A stretch of DNA of 64,000 nucleotides from positions 152,113 through 216,112 of the forward strand of contig VIRH01000141.1 in the NCBI GenBank assembly GCA_008107755.1, read 5' to 3'. A program made the position numbers and the translations under genes. This DNA is from Rhodobacterales bacterium (lineage in GTDB: Bacteria > Pseudomonadota > Alphaproteobacteria > Rhizobiales > Stappiaceae). Positions 53,253-61,730 of this stretch are shown here, one piece after another. The notes under the pieces were generated by a model. That model saw only the letters and a program-made list of their open reading frames with translations, searched no databases and had not been told where the DNA came from. The number at the start of each line of letters is the position of its first letter. Position 1 is the first letter of the stretch.

Positions 53253-54704
53253 ATGTCGGGTGACACGACCAGCGACCGGTCTTCCATGGGCGCATTCAAC
53301 GACCTTCTCAGCCAGGGCAACGCGCGCCAATCCGCCTATCTCGCCGCAAGCAGCAATGCGGAGACCTTTCCGTCCGGCGCAAAGAAGCTAATCGACGATA
53401 TTGCAACTGGACTGGACGCCGCCTTGCCGGACGACAGCCTCGGCACGCTTGTTGAAAAGGCGGCAAAAGATCCGGACGTTTTCGAAGTCTGCACGCTGAA
53501 CGCCCTTTCGCTTCTAAGCGCCCGCCGCGGTCTCTGGCAGGAAGCTGAAAGCTTCGCCCGGCTCGCTGAAGCACGGAACCAAACGGACCTTTGGGCGCAG
53601 CGCCTTCTGGAGGCCGCCCGGGAAAAACGTGCCGATCCCGTGCTGGAGGTCGATGCCTGGCTGGAAAGCCGCTTTTGCCCCGAACCGTTCGAGCGGATGA
53701 TGACGCAGCCGAGCGGAGCGGTCCATTTCTGCCCAGCGCGCTGGCAGCCGATGCCGCTTGGGCATCTGTCGGATGATCCCGACACGCTCTGGAATGCGCC
53801 GGCAGCGAAAGCGATCCGCAAATCGGTTCTGGACGGCAGCTTCTCCTGCTGCAGTCGGCACCTCTGCCCGCAGATCCGCGAACGCCGCCTACCCTCCCGC
53901 GCTGATGTTCTGGCGGGAAATTCTGGCGCAGCCGAACCGACAGACCGCCACCGACGCTTGCTTGAAGCCGGCGACACACACGTGAAGCAACCGCCGCGGC
54001 GCGTCAGCCTCGCGCATGACCCGACCACAAACACATCCTGCCCCTCACGCGGGATCGAGATCATCGCCCTTGGCAGGGAGGCAAGCGACCGGCTGGATCA
54101 CGCAGTCATTGCCCGCTACACGCGTTTTCTTACGCCGGTGGAAAGCGTCACGCTGGGGGAAGTCGGCGAACCGTTCGCCAGCAGGCACATGATGAACTTC
54201 CTCAAGATCTATTGCCGGGAGAAAAGCCGCCGGAGGGATCTGCACCTTCACAGCAACGGCCTGCTGCCGGGGGAAGACGTCTGGAACCGGCTGAACCTCT
54301 GGCAGCACGTCTCCAGCGTCCATGTTCATCTGGGCCCAAGCATGACGCACAGCTCTTGCCCACGAGCCAGCGCGCAGCTGAAACGGATGCTGCCGAACCT
54401 CCATTTTCTCGGTCATCTCGCAAGGCTGAAGCTCATCGACGAGCTTGTCCTGACCCTTCCGATATCCCGGGAAACTGTCACTGAGATACCGGATTTCGTT
54501 CGGATGGCCCGGCATCTCGGCGCAAGCCGCATCCGGCTGACACAGCCAGAGCGCTGCGAAGATGAACAGGATATCTGCGACCCGGCCCATCCGGATCACG
54601 AAGCACTCACGAGCCTTCTCGGGCAGCCGCTGCTCCAGGCGGCGGATATCGACATCACTGATCTTGCCGATCTGCCCTCGACCCCGGCCTTGGAGGTGAC
54701 CTGA
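53253..54704 (+). CDS. SPASM/radical-SAM-fold protein with a degenerate radical-SAM cysteine motif
   Basis: 483 residues. A helical N-terminal part (to about 125) leads to a SPASM-like cysteine region: Cys142, HFCPARWQPMPLGHLSDD (Cys160), then GSFSCCSRHLCPQI with Cys199, Cys200 and Cys205. Next comes the radical-SAM core region in the family's order, with GEPFASRHMM and LHLHSNGLLPGEDVWNRL. Where related proteins read DRSCNLSCPSC, this one reads DPTTNTSCPSR: two of the three cluster cysteines are replaced (Thr259 and Arg266), and only Cys263 remains. It probably cannot hold the SAM-binding cluster. Start chosen at 53253 for its GGAG. It is 1 bp before a sulfotransferase-like gene. Confidence 0.7.
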   Translation: MSGDTTSDRSSMGAFNDLLSQGNARQSAYLAASSNAETFPSGAKKLIDDIATGLDAALPDDSLGTLVEKAAKDPDVFEVCTLNALSLLSARRGLWQEAESFARLAEARNQTDLWAQRLLEAAREKRADPVLEVDAWLESRFCPEPFERMMTQPSGAVHFCPARWQPMPLGHLSDDPDTLWNAPAAKAIRKSVLDGSFSCCSRHLCPQIRERRLPSRADVLAGNSGAAEPTDRHRRLLEAGDTHVKQPPRRVSLAHDPTTNTSCPSRGIEIIALGREASDRLDHAVIARYTRFLTPVESVTLGEVGEPFASRHMMNFLKIYCREKSRRRDLHLHSNGLLPGEDVWNRLNLWQHVSSVHVHLGPSMTHSSCPRASAQLKRMLPNLHFLGHLARLKLIDELVLTLPISRETVTEIPDFVRMARHLGASRIRLTQPERCEDEQDICDPAHPDHEALTSLLGQPLLQAADIDITDLADLPSTPALEVT

Positions 54705-54705
54705 G

Positions 54706-55536
54706 ATGGCGCATCATCTCATCCTCCTGTCAGCACGGCGCAGCGGTACGAATTTTCACCAGTCGATCTTGCGCCACGCCTTGCGAAAATCCGTGGTACT
54801 GCGCGAGATCTTCAATCTCACTTTCCCGTTTGGCGTTGAGAGTTTGAAACCGGAGGTGATCGAGGCACTGCGGGCGCATTCCGGATTTGAGCTTGATCCG
54901 GAGAACAGGCCAGCACTGGCAGCGCTTTTCCAGGAACGCCCGGTAAGGCTGGTCGAATGGCTTGACCGCACCTGCGACAGCATCGGCGCGCAGCATGTGT
55001 CCTATACGATCTTTCCCGAGCAGATATTGGCCGAAGACCTGCGCAGCATCCTGTTTTCGAACAGATGCACATGCGTGTTTCTCACCCGCAATCGCTTGCC
55101 CCGCTACCTGTCGCAGCGAAAAGCCGAGCATCTGGACGTCTGGCGCAGGGCGGACACGACGGAAACGAAAGTCGCGATCGACGCGGACGTCTTTCTGGAA
55201 GAGGCGCGCGCCCTCGACGAGTGGTTTCAGACCACTTCGGAAGTCGCCGTCTCGGCGGGATGCGAGACCCGGAATATCTCCTACGCAGACGATCTGGACA
55301 AGCCTGTTCCAGAGGCTCTCGAAAGTCTCCGCCATGCCTATGAGGGCGTCTGCAAGCTCTCCGGCTTTCCCGCCGAGCGGGTGCGCGAGTTCAAGCAGGA
55401 TCGGGAGAGCGACGCCTACCGCTCGATCTCGAATGCGACAGCGCTCAAGAAAGCCCTTCAGACCGCCGGATTGACGACCTATGCCGCGTCCGAGCCAAAG
55501 ATCTTTCCGCACAGCTACGCCATGGAGCGGAGTTAG
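54706..55536 (+). CDS. Sulfotransferase-like P-loop protein
   Basis: 276 residues. The N-terminus LILLSARRSGTNFHQSILRH resembles the 5'-phosphosulfate-binding loop of Stf0/NodH-like sulfotransferases (RSGTN), and CVFLTRNRLPRYLSQRKAEH resembles the 3'-phosphate-binding region with its Arg and Ser neighbours. Such enzymes transfer sulfate from PAPS to carbohydrates such as Nod factors or LPS. The start is 1 bp after the preceding stop, so coupling is expected. Acceptor is unknown; the nearby double glycosyltransferase suggests a glycan. No sulfate-activating genes are in the window. Confidence 0.7.
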   Translation: MAHHLILLSARRSGTNFHQSILRHALRKSVVLREIFNLTFPFGVESLKPEVIEALRAHSGFELDPENRPALAALFQERPVRLVEWLDRTCDSIGAQHVSYTIFPEQILAEDLRSILFSNRCTCVFLTRNRLPRYLSQRKAEHLDVWRRADTTETKVAIDADVFLEEARALDEWFQTTSEVAVSAGCETRNISYADDLDKPVPEALESLRHAYEGVCKLSGFPAERVREFKQDRESDAYRSISNATALKKALQTAGLTTYAASEPKIFPHSYAMERS

Positions 55537-55973
55537 ACCTTCCTTCGGAACTGCTCCAGATAGTCCTCCGGCGAACGGCCAAGTGTGAACTCGAAATCCG
55601 GTGCCCAGCTTTCCCTGATCCTCGAGACGCGGCGGCTGAGATAAAGATCCCAGTCGCAGGCAACACCTGCCCGGGCGACCTCGTCCCTGGAAGGCAGCGT
55701 TTCGAAAAAGAGGCCCCGGCTGCGGAGGGCACCGAAGCAGCGCGGCGGACAGACGACGGCGACCGTCTCGAAATCCGAAAGGCGCTCCAGTTGATCGACA
55801 AGTTCGGCCGACAGCGGATCTCCATCGTCCTCCAGCGCCCAGACCAGGGCGACTGTGCGCAGGCGCCGCTCCTCCGAAAGCAGCAGCGCGCCGGATTTGT
55901 CACGCGCCTTGAGCTTGCGAAGACTGCCGAGCGCGAAACGCAGACCGAAATTCTGTAGATGCGGTTTGATCAT
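55533..55973 (-). CDS. Hypothetical protein of the glycan cluster
   Basis: 146 residues, no family recognised. No signal peptide or membrane segment is obvious; the ends are charged and the middle has alternating helix-like and strand-like stretches (VALVWALEDDGDPLSAELVD, TVAVVCPPRCFGALRSRGLF). It overlaps the 3' end of the sulfotransferase gene by 4 bp in convergent orientation and follows the glycosyltransferase gene on the same strand by 27 bp, so it probably shares the latter's transcript. Confidence 0.55.
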   Translation of the reverse strand: MIKPHLQNFGLRFALGSLRKLKARDKSGALLLSEERRLRTVALVWALEDDGDPLSAELVDQLERLSDFETVAVVCPPRCFGALRSRGLFFETLPSRDEVARAGVACDWDLYLSRRVSRIRESWAPDFEFTLGRSPEDYLEQFRRKV

Positions 55974-56000
55974 TCTCGTCGGCGCTTCATCCGTTTCATC

Positions 56001-58187
56001 CTAAAATTCACTCATCAGGTTTACCGGCAGCTGACCGAGAACCTGCAGCTGCTTCGCGATCTGCCTCGCACCGCCCCAGCACTCCCTGTTGCCCAGGCAG
56101 GCAGAGGCAAGTTCGTCTCGCATGCCGGGATCGGCCAGCTGCCGAAGCCTTTCGGCAAGCGCATAGGGGTCGCTCGCCTGGCAGGTCAGGTTCCATCCCG
56201 CCCGCGCTCCATACTCGGCCCGCGCTTCCTGCAGATCCATCGACGGATTGCTGTTCGGCACGAAAAGCGTCGGCAGCGCGGCGGCGATGTTCTCGTGAAA
56301 GGTGTTGTAGCCGGCCGCGCAGACGGCGAAATCGAAGGCCTTCAGATACTGGCCGAGCGGATAGACCTTTCGCGAAAGAAGCCGCTCGTGAAAATCCTGC
56401 CGGTCGTCCACATGCAACGGCGAGCGCACATCGACCGCATACATCTTCGGATGATCGTCCAGAAAATCCAGCAGCACCTGCCGTGGCAGGCTCATGTCGA
56501 AATTGGCTTCGGACCCAAGCTGCATCAGGCACAGCTCCGCATCCTCCGGCAGGTTCAGCGCCCGGCGGGCGGTCGTGCGGTTGAACAGGTGGCGGGGCTG
56601 GGTCATCACCACCGGATCAAACCTGGCGACATGGCTCTCGTCGCCGCCGGCATGGCCGAGGTCCATCGCTTCGCAAAGGTCACCCGGTTCCAGAACGGCA
56701 TCGAAGCGCCGGTCGAGATTTTCGGTCGTGGGCTGCGGCGTGCGCCAGAGACCGCGCCGGATCCAGGCGCTCGGGCATCTGCCATAGGCCTCCACCGCAC
56801 CGACAAACCCGGCATAGGGAACATTGCCGTCGAACAGGACAAGAGACGGCTCATAGAGGTTCAGCGCCTCGTGCAATTCGTGCAGGAAGTAGGTGTTCCA
56901 GCTTTCGAAATCGAGCTTCAGCCGGTGATGGAACGGCCGGAATTCCGCGAGATACCCCATGGACCGCGCGATCTCGATCGCCTCGGACAGGGAGAAGAAC
57001 ACTGTGTTGACCGACGGCCCCAGCGCTCTCGCGATGGCAATTTGCCGCGACAGGTGCCCCAGGCCGACGCCGTTGGACGTGACGGTGACGACCACCGGCG
57101 CGCGCGCAGCCTTGTGGCCGGCATCGGCAATCCGGCGCGGCCTCCTTGGCGGCTCCGCCACCTCCTCGAACTTCTGTGCAAACCGGTCCAGTCCGAAGCC
57201 GGCCTCCGCGAAGGCTTTCGCGCCATTGCCCGCCTCGCTGCGCAAGGCGGGATCAAGCCGCAGCCGTTCATAAACCTCCGGCGCGTCTTCGAGCGTGGAA
57301 TAGAAACACGCCTCGCCAAACGATGGTTTGAGATAATGCGGCAGGACGCAGGGCAACCCGGAGGCAAGGGCCTCGAGCACGCAATAGCCGAAGGACTCGA
57401 TCGCCCAGTCCGCATGAAAGTAGCTGTAAACGTCGAGCCCGCCCAGAAACCCGCCCACAGGTTCCTTGCTGAAGGGAAGCACCTGCCAGTTCCAGGGAAC
57501 CGAGCCGAGGGTGTCCAGATAGGCTTGCGACACGCCGAGCATGCGGAACGTATAGTCCGGCGACGGCGGATAGCATTTGAGCGCGTCCTCCGGCTCGGGC
57601 CATTTGTCGGGACCCGGGCGCGAATGGCGGCCGATGATCAGATGCGACGTGTCGGCGGCCGGCTCGGCTTTTGAAAAATCCGCCAGGTCGATCAGGTTCG
57701 TCCAGTCGCTCGGATGCAGGGTGTCGCCGAAACCGGCGAGTTCCAGATCGGTGCGGATGATCCGGCTGACAGGCAAGAGCCGAAGATCGTGGCCGAACCA
57801 GTCCCGCGCGATGTGGCGCCAGTGTGCCGTGTCCACGATCTCCTGGCCACGTCGATCCCGCGTCGTCTGATGAACGACCAGATAGAAGGCATCGGTATCG
57901 AACTCGTTGCGGCAGACGACCCTGCTGTCGAGCAGGGTCGGATGATAGAGCAGCCCCACCCGCGCCCTCACCCGCTCCCCATGGGGCACGATGACCGTGC
58001 CCGTCGCTTCGATCTCCCGCAGGAGCGCCGGATTGAAGACCCGGTTGCGGGCAAAAAGCGGCGACGCCACCGGAATGATCCCTGCCGTCAGCCCCGCCCG
58101 CCGGCAAGCCCTCAGATCATATTTGAGAGAGGTGGAGGTTCCGCCCGGAAAACGCAGGTCGGCCAGATAAAGGACATCAAGATCCAT
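56001..58187 (-). CDS. Large protein with two fused GT-B glycosyltransferase domains
   Basis: 728 residues. The first half (about 1-350) ends with a GT4-like nucleotide-sugar region, DVYSYFHADWAIESFGYCVL then EALASGLPCVLPHYLKPSFG. The second half (about 365-710) begins with a MurG-like loop, SNGVGLGHLSRQIAIARAL, and has CAAGYNTFHENIAAALPTLF near its donor site. Two complete GT-B modules in one chain suggest it adds two sugars or acts as one bifunctional enzyme. It would act at the inner face of the membrane or in the cytoplasm on cell-surface glycans. ATG 58187 starts MDLDVLYLADLRFPGGTS. Substrates are unknown. Confidence 0.75.
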   Translation of the reverse strand: MDLDVLYLADLRFPGGTSTSLKYDLRACRRAGLTAGIIPVASPLFARNRVFNPALLREIEATGTVIVPHGERVRARVGLLYHPTLLDSRVVCRNEFDTDAFYLVVHQTTRDRRGQEIVDTAHWRHIARDWFGHDLRLLPVSRIIRTDLELAGFGDTLHPSDWTNLIDLADFSKAEPAADTSHLIIGRHSRPGPDKWPEPEDALKCYPPSPDYTFRMLGVSQAYLDTLGSVPWNWQVLPFSKEPVGGFLGGLDVYSYFHADWAIESFGYCVLEALASGLPCVLPHYLKPSFGEACFYSTLEDAPEVYERLRLDPALRSEAGNGAKAFAEAGFGLDRFAQKFEEVAEPPRRPRRIADAGHKAARAPVVVTVTSNGVGLGHLSRQIAIARALGPSVNTVFFSLSEAIEIARSMGYLAEFRPFHHRLKLDFESWNTYFLHELHEALNLYEPSLVLFDGNVPYAGFVGAVEAYGRCPSAWIRRGLWRTPQPTTENLDRRFDAVLEPGDLCEAMDLGHAGGDESHVARFDPVVMTQPRHLFNRTTARRALNLPEDAELCLMQLGSEANFDMSLPRQVLLDFLDDHPKMYAVDVRSPLHVDDRQDFHERLLSRKVYPLGQYLKAFDFAVCAAGYNTFHENIAAALPTLFVPNSNPSMDLQEARAEYGARAGWNLTCQASDPYALAERLRQLADPGMRDELASACLGNRECWGGARQIAKQLQVLGQLPVNLMSEF

Positions 58188-58222
58188 CGGTCCGCCTGTC
58201 CCAAGGCACCGGTCTGCTCAAC

Positions 58223-60229
58223 TCAACCCGCCGAGCTTTTGACCGGCGTCCCGCCGTAGAGCCGCCACAGCTCCAGCCCCCTGTTGAAGCGGGGGCCTGG
58301 CAGACCGTCCAGGTCGCCGTCGTAATATCCGGCCGTCTTCATTCTGGACTGAACTTCCTCGATCGTCGCGCTGGACCAACTCCGCGCCTCTGCGGTGATC
58401 TTCGCCAGCGTTTCGCCGCTATCTGCCGTCAGTGCGGACAGCAGCAGGCCGGAAGCCTTCTCCGGCGACTTGTCGGTGTGGAACCCCTCGTCGTAGATGG
58501 CGGCAGCCGCGATCGCCCCTTCCGCATAGCCCTGCTCGGCCGCCTTCTCGAAGAGGCCCACCGCCTCCTCCGGCGTCTTGTAGAGCCCTTCCTTGGCAAA
58601 GACGCCGAGATTGAAGGTCGCCCGCGCCGCGCCATCCGCCGAGGCGAACTCCAGCAGACTGATCGCCCGTTCGACATCGCGCTCGCCGCCGGTGCCGGAA
58701 TAGAGCGAGACCGCAAGGTTGATGGCCCCGTCGGCGCTCTGGTTCGCATAGGCCTTTTCGAACAGCGCGCGGGCTTTGGCAGGATCTTTCGCAACGCCCT
58801 GCCCGAGTTCATGAAGCAGTCCCAGGCTGACGAGCGCACGCGTGTTGTCGGCCTGCGATGCCTCCTTGTAAAGCGCGACGGACCTGTCCGTGTCGCCATC
58901 GGCCGCATAGGCCCTGGCCAGAAGGGCCTTGTAATGCGGATTGTCGGGATGGTTTGCGGCTGCCTTTTCGCAGGCATTGATCGCCGCCGATGCATTGCGG
59001 CTCAGCCGGCTGAGTGACACACCCTGATAGATCACCGTGGCGTCGTTCGGATGCGTCGCGAATTGTCGGCACAGCTCGGCAGACGTCATGTTGTCCGGAT
59101 TGTCCGATGCCATCTGGGTGACGAGCTTCTTGGCCTGCGACACGTTCTCCCCGTCCGGAAACCGCTCGATATAATATTCCAGCAGCGACCGGTTGCGCGA
59201 ATCCAGGGCATTGGTCCAGATCTCGTCCTCGAGGCTGGCCAGCTGCACCGGCTCGGCCGAGGGTAGCGCAGTAGCCGCAGCTCCCGTTTCGGCCAGCAGC
59301 GCTTCGGCTTCCTCGACAAACCGTCCCTCCGGATAGCGCTGCAGGTAGAGCCCGATCAGCTGCGGGTCCTGCTGGCGGGCGGAAAGCTGCCACAGCCGAC
59401 CCTCGATATCCTCCTCCTCTTCCGGCCCGGGCTTGAAGAAGAACTCAGGCTTCACGGAAAACTGCACATAGGGCACCTGCGCACCGCCGGTATCCTTGCG
59501 CACATGCTTGTTGACCGCCGCCATGACGGACAGCACCTCCTGCCCCGGCGCGCGCAGATGCGACAGGAGCGCCGTGGCATAGGGGCTGTTGTTGCCCGCA
59601 CCGTCAAACGCGACCTTGCCCGGCTGGGTCGCGAAGCCGATCAGAAAGCCGCTGACATCGGGCGGCGGCGCAAGCCCCGCCTTGAAATGCTCGATCCGGT
59701 TCTGGAAGGGATTGTTCTGACAGGCATCCAGGAACACCATCTTGAAGGCGTCACTGCTGTCGATCGTCTCCAGCAGCGCATCGAAATGAAGGCTCTGGTT
59801 CACGAGCCCGTCGACATCCTGAATGCTGGCATCAACGGGAATGAGATAGTTCTTGCCGCCAAGCTGAACGCCGTGGCCGGCATAATAGACGAGGACAGCA
59901 CTCGCCCCTCGCTCCACCGTCTTCCTGGAAAACGTCGTCAGGGCGCCCAGAAACTTTGCCTGCGTGGCGTCGATCACCAGCGTGACGTCGAACCCGAGTG
60001 TTTCCAGCGTGGCGGCGATGCTTTCCGCGTCGTTTTCGGCATTGGGAAGCTCTTCTGACCCGTAGCTGGCATTGCCGATGACAAGGGCCATGCGCGGCCC
60101 CTCCTGCGTCGTGGCCTCCGTGCCCTGCGCCCACGCCGGACCGGCGAGACCAGCCACAACGGCAAGGACAAGCGCCAGACCGGCCACGCGGTCTCCCATC
60201 AGGACCAAATCGCGCCGTCTCAAGCACAT
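58223..60229 (-). CDS. Secreted caspase-like (metacaspase) protein with SEL1 repeats
   Basis: 668 residues from the first ATG. A signal-like segment (VAGLALVLAVVAGLAGPAWA) leads into a caspase p20-type domain (RMALVIGNASYGSEELPNAE) with the catalytic pair His119 (YYAGHGVQLGGKNYLIP) and Cys170 (FLDACQNNPF). The middle is acidic, then several SEL1/TPR-type repeats (about 460-600) and a C-terminal peptidoglycan-binding-like piece (YYDGDLDGLPGPRFNRG). The start is uncertain: the frame opens at 60253 with a TTG overlapping the previous stop, and MGDRVAG at 60199 is also possible. Target is unknown; periplasmic location is predicted. Confidence 0.8.
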   Translation of the reverse strand: MCLRRRDLVLMGDRVAGLALVLAVVAGLAGPAWAQGTEATTQEGPRMALVIGNASYGSEELPNAENDAESIAATLETLGFDVTLVIDATQAKFLGALTTFSRKTVERGASAVLVYYAGHGVQLGGKNYLIPVDASIQDVDGLVNQSLHFDALLETIDSSDAFKMVFLDACQNNPFQNRIEHFKAGLAPPPDVSGFLIGFATQPGKVAFDGAGNNSPYATALLSHLRAPGQEVLSVMAAVNKHVRKDTGGAQVPYVQFSVKPEFFFKPGPEEEEDIEGRLWQLSARQQDPQLIGLYLQRYPEGRFVEEAEALLAETGAAATALPSAEPVQLASLEDEIWTNALDSRNRSLLEYYIERFPDGENVSQAKKLVTQMASDNPDNMTSAELCRQFATHPNDATVIYQGVSLSRLSRNASAAINACEKAAANHPDNPHYKALLARAYAADGDTDRSVALYKEASQADNTRALVSLGLLHELGQGVAKDPAKARALFEKAYANQSADGAINLAVSLYSGTGGERDVERAISLLEFASADGAARATFNLGVFAKEGLYKTPEEAVGLFEKAAEQGYAEGAIAAAAIYDEGFHTDKSPEKASGLLLSALTADSGETLAKITAEARSWSSATIEEVQSRMKTAGYYDGDLDGLPGPRFNRGLELWRLYGGTPVKSSAG

Positions 60230-60249
60230 GGCAATGAAACCGCCGCCCC

Positions 60250-61020
60250 TCAAATCGACACCGCCTTTACCAGACTGACCTCCACCGACTGCAGCGTGTC
60301 GGTCAGAACCGCACGCTGCTGCCGCTGGCGGTTCGCAATGACGATGTCCTGCGAACGGACGGCCCGGATCTGCTGAACCTTGCCGATCCCGCGCTGGATG
60401 GCCGCAACCGCTTCACCCTGGCTTCTGGCCTGCCGCACCTCGCTCGCCATCTGTTCGACGATAGGCGCGGCCGCCCGAGCGACGGCACTGCCGCGGCTGG
60501 CTTCGCGCTCCAACTGGACCTGGAAATCCTCCAGAACGTCGGCGATACAGCGATACGGATCGTCTCCGCGTTTGGCCCTCGACTCGCATCTCTCCGCTTC
60601 CTGCTGAACACGAACGCGAATGTTCAGCATCCGCTCGAGGGTCAGACGCTCGTTTTCTTCGGTCGGAACGAACGCGCCATCCTTCTTCGGAACAAAGGTG
60701 CCCGTCGGCTGGGGCTGAGTGCCCGGCAGCTGCTGGCTGATGCTTTCGCCCCCATAGGCCATCACCACCGCATCCCGCACGCCCGGCTCCGTCAGGTTGG
60801 TCGCCGACCCGGCGACATTTTGCGCCGCGCCGGAGGCAAAAAGCGAACTCTGCGAGTACCCCAGCCTCTCACGCGCCTGCTGCCAGCTGCTCTGCTCAAC
60901 CTGCGAAAGCCCGTTCGGGTTCTCCCGCGCGAATCCCGTCGCCCCCGTGATCCAGGTAACGATCAGGGACACCAGAAACGACAGGAAACCAAGAACTTTC
61001 CTCTTCGTAAATTCCGCCAT
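60250..61020 (-). CDS. Membrane-anchored or secreted coiled-coil protein, partner of the caspase-like protein
   Basis: 256 residues, no family recognised. A hydrophobic N-terminal segment (about 8-26, LGFLSFLVSLIVTWITGATG) could be a signal anchor or an uncleaved signal. The rest is helical and rich in Gln, Arg and Glu, with a cysteine pair (ERCESRAKRGDDPYRCIADV) and long coiled-coil-like stretches. It lies 20 bp upstream of the caspase-like gene, so the two are probably co-transcribed. ATG at 61020 has little SD. I cannot name a function. Confidence 0.6.
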   Translation of the reverse strand: MAEFTKRKVLGFLSFLVSLIVTWITGATGFARENPNGLSQVEQSSWQQARERLGYSQSSLFASGAAQNVAGSATNLTEPGVRDAVVMAYGGESISQQLPGTQPQPTGTFVPKKDGAFVPTEENERLTLERMLNIRVRVQQEAERCESRAKRGDDPYRCIADVLEDFQVQLEREASRGSAVARAAAPIVEQMASEVRQARSQGEAVAAIQRGIGKVQQIRAVRSQDIVIANRQRQQRAVLTDTLQSVEVSLVKAVSI

Positions 61021-61286
61021 GGGACACCAGCACACAATGAAAAAAGGTAACGCAAATAGAACACGCGAAGCGTATCAGAATTTTTCCGTTGGGTAAAAAT
61101 GCCGTTCACGGACGTTATGTCCGCGGACTTCACGTCATATAAAACCATTTCCAGCACCAAGACGTACCAGTTCAGGTAAACGACTTCCTCGAAAAGATCT
61201 GCCGTTACATCTCCACCGGAAAATGCTGAAGCAAGAAGTCAGTCAAGTCTGATCCGCCTTTGCATTCAGCCTGGAGACGACCGATA

Positions 61287-61730
61287 TCAGGACGGATACG
61301 CCCCCCAAAAGAGGCCATAGCGCTGATTTTTCGACTGAAAACCCGACCTACCATCGAACCAGTACGCACCCTTGCGATTCACCATGTAAATCACAAATGG
61401 AATTTTCAAAAAGCCGGTGTTTCCCAAGGCCCATTCGGTGTCGTCTTTTGAGAAGAAGCCATCATTGGGATGGGTGTGGCAGTGCGCCCACTCTTCGGTG
61501 CCAGAGGGTACCTTTCCCAGCGGTCTCCAATGATTTTTGGTCCCCTTGTAAACCGGTTTTTGAAAAGAATACCTGATCGGATCGTGGCTTCCCGGCACCT
61601 CCCATCGGAATATAGTAGTGCCGTACTCTGGCGTTGTTGCCGCAGCATCCGGTCTGTCGGGAAGCTTCAGCACCAGTTCTTTCAGTGCGTAATAGGCGCA
61701 GCGTTTCTCGCTGGTCCAATAATAATTCAT
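61287..61730 (-). CDS. JAMM/DUF4329-like putative metalloprotease
   Basis: 147 residues. The motif EEWAHCHTHPNDGFFSKDD (residues 79-97) gives a JAMM-like metal site: His85, His87, Ser94 and Asp97, in the HxH...SxxD pattern, with a spacing closer to DUF4329 than to canonical JAMM (six residues rather than seven). DUF4329 domains occur in polymorphic toxins. No toxin N-terminus or immunity gene is beside it. GAGG lies five bases before ATG 61730. Its AT-rich surroundings and position next to the prophage junction suggest horizontal origin. Confidence 0.65.
   Translation of the reverse strand: MNYYWTSEKRCAYYALKELVLKLPDRPDAAATTPEYGTTIFRWEVPGSHDPIRYSFQKPVYKGTKNHWRPLGKVPSGTEEWAHCHTHPNDGFFSKDDTEWALGNTGFLKIPFVIYMVNRKGAYWFDGRSGFQSKNQRYGLFWGAYPS

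Noticed and set aside
55959..57674. A 571-codon plus-strand open frame over the glycosyltransferase
   Set aside because: Antisense shadow; arginine/glycine/histidine-rich composition typical of reverse-strand GC-rich frames.
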